From UBA3855 sp964472035 (GTDB taxonomy: Bacteria; Bacillota; Clostridia; Oscillospirales; Ruminococcaceae): DNA of 64,000 bases. The notes below the pieces were generated by a model. It had not been told where the DNA came from. It ran no database searches and saw only the letters and a list, made by a program, of their open reading frames with translations. Position numbers and translations under genes: made by a program. Location: assembly GCA_964472035.1 (NCBI GenBank), contig CAYYIT010000004.1, forward strand, positions 1 to 64,000, read 5' to 3'. Positions 58,981 to 64,000 of this stretch are shown one piece after another (within the stretch, counting starts at the first letter, position 1; the number at the start of each line of letters is the position of its first letter).

Positions 58981-59745
58981 TCAAAAGCTCTGCACCACCG
59001 CACGCAGGAGCGCCAGCAGCCATTCCGGCGTATGGGGATAGCATGTCAGGATCTGGGATTCGGCGAATTCCCAGCCGACATGACTCAGGGCGATCTCGCC
59101 GCTGACATGGTTGCCGATGGCGATCCTGCCCCACGCAAAATCTCCGGCCGCTACACAGGCACCGAACGCCGCGCCGCCGATGGCATAGGCACCTGCTGCA
59201 ACACCGCCGAAGGCGACTACGCCGAGTGCAACGCCGCCCACCGCGAGAATTCCGGCAGCGATAGCGCCGAGTGCAACACCGCCGGCCGTAAGCGCTCCGA
59301 TCGCAAACAGACCCGCCGCCAACGCGCCTATGGAGATCAGTCCTGCGGACATCGCGCCGAGGGAAACAAGTCCTAACGCAAGATTGCCGATCGCCAGAAT
59401 GCCCTTCGCACGGTAAATGCGGAAGAGTCCGATGTTGATGTGAACGAGGGGCAGTCCGAAGAGCGTCCGCGCACTGCGGTATTCGTAGTGCCATTTATCG
59501 CTTTTTGGGACATCCTCCTGCACCGTCTCCGTCCGCGGCTGGGAGAATGCTTCGTTCCCGACCAACGCATCGATGCTGATGCCGAACAGCTCGCTCATAT
59601 CAATGAGCTTCTGCATCTCCGGCGTTGTGCTGCCAAGCTCCCACTTGGAAACCGTCTGTCTTGTGACGCCGAGCTGTTCGGCAAGCTGCTCCTGCGACCA
59701 GCCGCGCTCCCTTCTCAGCTGCATGAGTCTTTCGTGAAATACCAT
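58981..59745 (-). CDS. XRE-type HTH protein with Gly/Ala-rich membrane repeats
   Basis: A 254-residue protein. HTH at 1-60 (RRERGWSQEQLAEQLGVTRQTVSKWELG), a hydrophilic linker, then about 100 residues of a repeating hydrophobic pattern (IGALAAG, LFAIGAL, TAGGVALG, AIAAGILAVG) that would span the membrane several times or form a beta-like stack, and a soluble C-terminus. A regulator that senses membrane state is possible. Promoter TAGACA-17-TATGAT at 59772-59800. Confidence 0.75.
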   Translation of the reverse strand: MVFHERLMQLRRERGWSQEQLAEQLGVTRQTVSKWELGSTTPEMQKLIDMSELFGISIDALVGNEAFSQPRTETVQEDVPKSDKWHYEYRSARTLFGLPLVHINIGLFRIYRAKGILAIGNLALGLVSLGAMSAGLISIGALAAGLFAIGALTAGGVALGAIAAGILAVGGVALGVVAFGGVAAGAYAIGGAAFGACVAAGDFAWGRIAIGNHVSGEIALSHVGWEFAESQILTCYPHTPEWLLALLRAVVQSF

Positions 59746-59865
59746 TGTACCAGCTCCTTTCTGTTGTCTCCATCATAGCAGATCCGGCCGGAAATGTCTA
59801 CCAATTCCACTTTGAAATTTGTCAACCAAAGTTAACATTGGCGGATCTGCGCGGTTTTCGGCTCT

Positions 59866-59910
59866 AAAAAAGCACCACCCTTCCATCATGAAAAACGGAA
59901 GGGCAGCTGT
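59866..59910 (-). terminator. terminator of the ECF sigma/anti-sigma unit
   Basis: GCCCTTCC pairs with GGAAGGGT, followed by GGTGC and T6 in the leftward RNA. Confidence 0.75.
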
Positions 59911-59936
59911 ATCATAGGGAAATTTCAAACGTGGTT

Positions 59937-60284
59937 TCAGCGCAGGGCATTGCCCTTGCAGGTCAGCATAATGCCGACCAGCAGCATAATGGAACCGGCT
60001 CCGATGGCAGCACTCGCACCGGCAATGCGCATGTAATGGTGCTTGCGCATTCTGCGGGACAGCTGCACATAGCAGCGGTTCGCCGCGCCGGCGATCTCCG
60101 CCTGCGGTGCAGGGACCTCCTGCAGAAGCTGCTTTCTCCGCACGGAATCAAAATTGCGGTAGCAGCTGCGGCATTCCGGACAGGTCTTGAGATGCGCACG
60201 GATGCTCTCCGCACTTTCCTGACTGACAATGCCTTCCATATATAATTCAACAAGATCCATTACCACTTTACATGACATGTTCAT
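59937..60284 (-). CDS. zf-HC2 anti-sigma factor
   Basis: A 115-residue protein. The N-terminal zinc-binding anti-sigma fold shows MSCKVVMDLVELYMEG and HLKTCPEC (the HX3CX2C box); a helix at about 86-108 (AGASAAIGAGSIMLLVGIML) anchors it in the membrane. It overlaps its sigma gene by 17 nt, which fits stoichiometric synthesis. Confidence 0.85.
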   Translation of the reverse strand: MNMSCKVVMDLVELYMEGIVSQESAESIRAHLKTCPECRSCYRNFDSVRRKQLLQEVPAPQAEIAGAANRCYVQLSRRMRKHHYMRIAGASAAIGAGSIMLLVGIMLTCKGNALR

Positions 60285-60780
60285 TCTGAATCGCCTCCAT
60301 CATCATTTTCTTGGCACGGTAATAAATTACCCTTGCAGAATTCTCACTGATATGCAGTGCCGCGCCGATCTGTGCGTAGCTCATATCCGCATACACACGC
60401 AGGATCATGACATCCTGGTATTTCTTCGGCAGCGAGGACAGTGCATTCCTTGTACTCTCCGACAGCAGCCGCCTTTCCACTGCTTCCTCCAGCCGTTCTG
60501 TGTCAAAACCATAGCACATATCTGCGATCTGGTCCGTACTGATCGTATCGGCAAGATGTTTGTTCTTACGCAGATATCTATAATATGTATGCTTGGCGAT
60601 CGATGCCAGCCAAGTAAATACGTCACAATCACCCCGGAATCGGCGGAATGAGACAAACGCCTGATAGAATGTCTCCTGCGCCAGCTCCTCGGCCAGGTCA
60701 CGCTGCTCTGTCAGTTTGAACAGAAAGGCATATATTCGGGGAAAGTATTCCTCATATAAGGCTTCAAATTCACGCTTCAT
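60268..60780 (-). CDS. ECF-type RNA polymerase sigma factor
   Basis: A 170-residue sigma-70 family protein. Region 2: YFPRIYAFLFKLTEQRDLAEELAQETFYQAF; region 4: LPKKYQDVMILRVYADMSYAQIGAAL and SARVIYYRAKKMM. The start MKREFEALYEEY follows GAAGGTG. TGTAACATT about 50 nt upstream may be an autoregulatory -35 element. It faces away from the fab operon. Confidence 0.92.
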   Translation of the reverse strand: MKREFEALYEEYFPRIYAFLFKLTEQRDLAEELAQETFYQAFVSFRRFRGDCDVFTWLASIAKHTYYRYLRKNKHLADTISTDQIADMCYGFDTERLEEAVERRLLSESTRNALSSLPKKYQDVMILRVYADMSYAQIGAALHISENSARVIYYRAKKMMMEAIQNEHVM

Positions 60781-61020
60781 GAATTCACCTTCGCTTTCTA
60801 TCAATGTTAGTGCCGCTTTCTGTCCGGAATGTTACAGATCCTGCACCCGGTAAAACGCACAAAAAGCCAGCTTGTATTTTTCGATTATTTGTTAGTTATT
60901 TTTGTAACAAAGTGGGGATAAATGGTTACTAACCTTTTCGGATGCGCTTTTTTCGGGGATCTGTGATGTTTATCTGCAAGGTTCCCAGCGCCAAAGAGAA
61001 AACAGACGGAGGCAGGATTT

Positions 61021-61974
61021 ATGAGCTTTAGAGTAATCGGAACCGGCATGTATGTGCCGGAAAAGGTAGTCACCAACGACGATCTGGCACAGATCGTAGA
61101 GACATCCGATGAATGGATTTCCAAACGAGTAGGCGTAAAGGAACGCCGTATTTCCGAAACAGAATTCACATCCGACATGGGTGCCAAGGCAGCACAGGCT
61201 GCACTGGACAGCTGCGGCTGCAAGGCAGAGGATATCGACCTCATTCTGGCGGCAACCGTCAGCGGCGAGACCGTTTCCCCTTCCATGGCATGCATGATCC
61301 AGAATAAGATCGGTGCAACCTGCCCGGCACTGGAAATCAACGCAGCATGCTCTGCATTCCTCTTCCTGCTGGAGACCGCTGCTGCTTATTTTGCACTGCG
61401 CAGCTATAAAAAGATCCTGGTTGTCGGCTGCGAGCGCATGAGCGGCATCCTCGACTGGAACGACCGCGGCACCTGCGTGATCTTCGGTGACGGCGCCGGC
61501 GCTGCCGTGCTGGAGCGCGGTGAGGGGTATATCGATGCGATTTACAATGTAAAGGGCGGCGATGATGTCATCAAGATCCCGCACGGCATCGGCTGCTCTC
61601 CGTTCTTCAAGACGGAGCAGGATACCCCCTACATCCATATGCAGGGTCAGGAGACCTTCCAGTATGCAGTAACCTCCCTCTGTGAGGATGTGACTGCACT
61701 TCTGGAACGCAATGGCCTGACCATGGACGACATCGCTTATGTCATCCCCCACCAGGCAAACAAGAGAATCGTCGATTTCGCAAGAAAGAGACTGCGCATG
61801 CCGGAAGAGAAGATGTTCTGCAACATCGAAAAGTACGGCAACACCTCCAGTGCTTCCGTAGCGATCGCACTCGATGAGCTGGCAAAGAACGGCAAGCTGA
61901 ACCGCGGCGACAAGATCGTCCTCTGCGCATTCGGCGGCGGCCTTGCAGATGCAGCATGCCTCATCGAATGGTAA
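61021..61974 (+). CDS. fabH: beta-ketoacyl-ACP synthase III
   Basis: Condenses acyl-CoA with malonyl-ACP to start fatty-acid synthesis; 317 residues. The triad is Cys110 (NAACSAFLF), His244 (IPHQANKRI) and Asn274 (YGNTSSAS). GGAGGCAGG precedes the ATG. First gene of a rightward fab cluster. Upstream, GTTAGT and ACTAAC halves around 60891-60938 could be an operator, but no clear FapR site is seen. Confidence 0.96.
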   Translation: MSFRVIGTGMYVPEKVVTNDDLAQIVETSDEWISKRVGVKERRISETEFTSDMGAKAAQAALDSCGCKAEDIDLILAATVSGETVSPSMACMIQNKIGATCPALEINAACSAFLFLLETAAAYFALRSYKKILVVGCERMSGILDWNDRGTCVIFGDGAGAAVLERGEGYIDAIYNVKGGDDVIKIPHGIGCSPFFKTEQDTPYIHMQGQETFQYAVTSLCEDVTALLERNGLTMDDIAYVIPHQANKRIVDFARKRLRMPEEKMFCNIEKYGNTSSASVAIALDELAKNGKLNRGDKIVLCAFGGGLADAACLIEW

Positions 61975-62070
61975 TAAGCGCGCAGAATTCACCCATCCGT
62001 TATGGTACCTTCGCTGCCTTGCGGCAGCGCTGAGTATAGATTATTATATCATAAAAAAGGAGTAAAAACA

Positions 62071-62298
62071 ATGGTACAGGAAAAAATTATCGAAATGCTG
62101 GCAGAGTCCACAGACACAGACGCTTCTGAGATCACCGCTGACACCAAGTTCACTGATCTGGGTATCGATTCCCTGGATATGACCGAGATGGCAATGGACC
62201 TGGAAGATGAGTTCGGTATCACTCTCGAGATGAGACCTGAGCTGGACACCGTTGGCAAGCTCGCTGAAGAAGTAGAGAAGCTGCAGGCTGAGGCGTAA
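62071..62298 (+). CDS. acpP: acyl carrier protein
   Basis: A 75-residue ACP. Ser34 in LGIDSLDMTEM takes the phosphopantetheine arm; the protein is strongly acidic. AAAGGAG precedes the ATG at 9 nt. A CGCTGCC/GGCAGCG hairpin lies between fabH and this gene. Confidence 0.96.
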   Translation: MVQEKIIEMLAESTDTDASEITADTKFTDLGIDSLDMTEMAMDLEDEFGITLEMRPELDTVGKLAEEVEKLQAEA

Positions 62299-62301
62299 GC
62301 T

Positions 62302-63252
62302 ATGATGCAGTCGCCGATTTGTGAAATTCTCGGCATTCAGTACCCTGTATTTCAGGGCGGCATGGCATGGATCGCTGACGGCAAGCTTGCCGCAGCGGTT
62401 TCCAATGCCGGCGGTCTTGGTATCATCTCCGCTATGAATGCAAACGCAGAATACTTAAGAGAACAGATTAACATCGCGAAAGAGCTGACAGATAAGCCCT
62501 TTGGCGTGAATATAATGCTGATGAGTCCGTTCGCGGACGAGTGCGCACAGGTTTGTGCAGAAGAAAAGCCCGCTGTTGTCACGACCGGTGCCGGCAGCGC
62601 AGCAAAGTACATTCCCATGTGGAATGAAGCAGGCATCAAGGTGATCCCGGTCGTTGCTTCCGCCTCCATGGCAAAGCAGGCCGAGAAGGCAGGCGCTTCC
62701 GCCGTGATCGCAGAGGGACAGGAGTCCGGCGGTCATATCGGTGAGCTGACCACGATGGCTCTGGTTCCCCAGGTCGTGGATGCAGTGAGCATTCCCGTTC
62801 TGGCAGCCGGCGGCATCGCGGACGGCAGAGGCATCGCAGCCTCCCTCATGCTCGGTGCATGCGGCGTGCAGATGGGCACCCGCTTCCTCGTTGCAAAGGA
62901 GTGCGGCGTTCATCAGAACTACAAGGACATGGTGCTGAAGGCAAAGGACATCTCCACACAGGTGACCGGCAGACGCTTCGGCGGCAATACCTGCCGCGGC
63001 ATCAAGAATTCCTTCACCAGAAACTTCATCAAGGAAGAATATGCTCCCGAGGCAACGGCTGAAACCGTTGCAATGCTCGGCTCCGGCGCACTGCGCAAGG
63101 CAGCTGTGGAGGGCGATGTCAAGAACGGCAGCGTTCTCGCAGGACAGATCTCCGGTATGGTGAACAAGGAGCAGACCTGCGCTGAGATCATTACTGAGAT
63201 CATGCAGGAAGCAGAAGCTTGTCTGAAAGGAGCAGCAGCATGGGTAAAGTAG
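62302..63252 (+). CDS. fabK: enoyl-ACP reductase II (FMN-dependent)
   Basis: A 316-residue FMN protein of the nitronate-monooxygenase fold. YPVFQGGMAWIADGKLAAAVSNAGGLG, AEGQESGGHIG and AAGGIADGRGIAASLMLGA mark the flavin and catalytic regions. FabK replaces the triclosan-sensitive FabI in many Bacillota. It begins 3 nt after acpP and overlaps fabD by 13 nt. Confidence 0.95.
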   Translation: MMQSPICEILGIQYPVFQGGMAWIADGKLAAAVSNAGGLGIISAMNANAEYLREQINIAKELTDKPFGVNIMLMSPFADECAQVCAEEKPAVVTTGAGSAAKYIPMWNEAGIKVIPVVASASMAKQAEKAGASAVIAEGQESGGHIGELTTMALVPQVVDAVSIPVLAAGGIADGRGIAASLMLGACGVQMGTRFLVAKECGVHQNYKDMVLKAKDISTQVTGRRFGGNTCRGIKNSFTRNFIKEEYAPEATAETVAMLGSGALRKAAVEGDVKNGSVLAGQISGMVNKEQTCAEIITEIMQEAEACLKGAAAWVK

Positions 63253-64000
63253 CATTTGTATTTTCCGGTCAGGGCGCACAGCATGTGGGCATGGGCCAGG
63301 ATTTTTATGAGAACATTCCGGCGGTCAAGGCGCTGTATGAAGCCGCTGAGGGCATCCGCCCCGGCACACTCGAGCAGTGCTTCACCGGCGACGGTACTGC
63401 ACTCAAGCAGACCGAGAACACACAGCCCTGCCTGTATCTGGCGGATATCGCTGCAGCCATCGCGCTGAAGGAAAACGGTATCACACCGGACGGTCTGGCA
63501 GGCTTCTCCCTCGGTGAGATCCCGGCACTGGCGTTCGGCGGTGCATACACCGCAGAGGATGGCTTCCGCATTGCCGCAAAGCGCGGCGCATGCATGGCAG
63601 CCGCTTCCGATGCGGAGATCGCAGGCATGGCAGCGATCGTCAGGATCCCGAGCGAACAGGCGGAGGAGCTGGCATCCAAGTATGACAAGATCTATCCGGT
63701 AAACTACAATTCCCCGATGCAGCTGGTCGTTTCCGGTGATAAGGAACAGCTCAAGGAACTGAGTACCGATGTCAAGGCAGTCAAGGGCAGAGCCGTTCCG
63801 CTGGCGGTCAGCGGTGCATTCCACTCCCCCTACATGACTCCCGCTGTGGAGCCGTTCGGCAAGGAGCTGGAGGGCTTCGATGTGAAGCTTCCGGAGATCC
63901 CGGTTTACGCAAACTACACTGCACAGCCGTATGAGGGCGACCCCAAGGCACTGATGTGCAAGCAGATCAACAACCCCGTGAAGTGGACACAGCTCATCCG
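63240..64000 (+). CDS. fabD: malonyl-CoA:ACP transacylase, cut by the right edge
   Basis: The first 253 residues of FabD. FSGQGAQHVGMGQD at the start; nucleophile Ser90 in GFSLGE, where the family usually has GHSLGE; His195 in SGAFHSPYM. The ATG overlaps the end of fabK, indicating coupling. It provides malonyl-ACP for FabH and the elongating synthases. No stop codon is reached in the window. Confidence 0.94.
   Translation, partial: MGKVAFVFSGQGAQHVGMGQDFYENIPAVKALYEAAEGIRPGTLEQCFTGDGTALKQTENTQPCLYLADIAAAIALKENGITPDGLAGFSLGEIPALAFGGAYTAEDGFRIAAKRGACMAAASDAEIAGMAAIVRIPSEQAEELASKYDKIYPVNYNSPMQLVVSGDKEQLKELSTDVKAVKGRAVPLAVSGAFHSPYMTPAVEPFGKELEGFDVKLPEIPVYANYTAQPYEGDPKALMCKQINNPVKWTQLI

Overview
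The window reads as chromosome of an anaerobic Gram-positive of the Ruminococcus type (Bacillota, Oscillospiraceae). The evidence is a clostridial S10-spc-alpha ribosomal operon that includes rpsD, an Rnf ferredoxin:NAD+ oxidoreductase in the order C-D-G-E-A-B, three secreted proteins ending in dockerin-type repeats, a SAM-I riboswitch in front of metK, and strong TTGACA-17-TATAAT promoters with AGGAGG ribosome binding sites. The taxonomic call is inference from gene content.

Layout. 1-16100: one leftward operon from rpsJ to rplQ (32 genes, including secY, adk, map, infA and rpoA), driven by a promoter at 16090-16118 through a structured leader that contains an intrinsic terminator. 16400-26650: a leftward LysM/G5/M23 cell-wall hydrolase with WalR-like boxes at its promoter, a pseudouridine synthase, a membrane protein and a phosphatase; then a rightward XRE regulator and the complete rnfCDGEAB operon. 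26700-42880: an alpha/beta-hydrolase-like protein, a dockerin transglutaminase whose repeat linker is broken by a 100-N gap, a zinc-ribbon repeat protein with mscL, a VanY-type carboxypeptidase, a dockerin leucine-rich-repeat protein, riboswitch-controlled metK, a YhfC-type membrane protein, an ECF sigma/DUF4179 pair, a cytidylate-kinase-like protein and an ArsB/NhaD-type transporter.

43222-52185 is the accessory core. tRNA-Gln(CTG) and tRNA-Ala(GGC) are followed by an 8.7-kb integrative element inserted at the 3' end of tRNA-Ala. It is bounded by a 48-bp perfect direct repeat of the tRNA end (43431-43478 and 52095-52142) and carries an inner 22-bp arm-site-like repeat at each end. Its layout, integrase and XRE repressor facing left, face-to-face promoters, a small HTH protein, a primase-helicase and an iteron field, resembles phage-inducible chromosomal islands, but no packaging or conjugation gene is visible. 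Its cargo is an ImmA-type protease, a HIRAN protein, a ribbon-helix-helix regulator with three palindromic operators, a GIY-YIG gene broken by one TGA, and a NYN-domain RNase. Two candidate small RNAs stand out: a three-way-junction RNA with its own consensus promoter and terminator (49210-49327), and a short leader ending in a terminator directly in front of the NYN gene (50737-50824), which recalls RNA-antitoxin/toxin loci.

52200-64000: a dockerin protein, a polytopic GT-C-like membrane protein, an orphan type IV pilin, a translational GTPase fused to a Rae1/YacP-like NYN nuclease domain, an HTH/membrane-repeat protein, an ECF sigma/zf-HC2 anti-sigma pair, and the start of a fatty-acid synthesis operon (fabH, acpP, fabK, fabD) that runs off the right edge.
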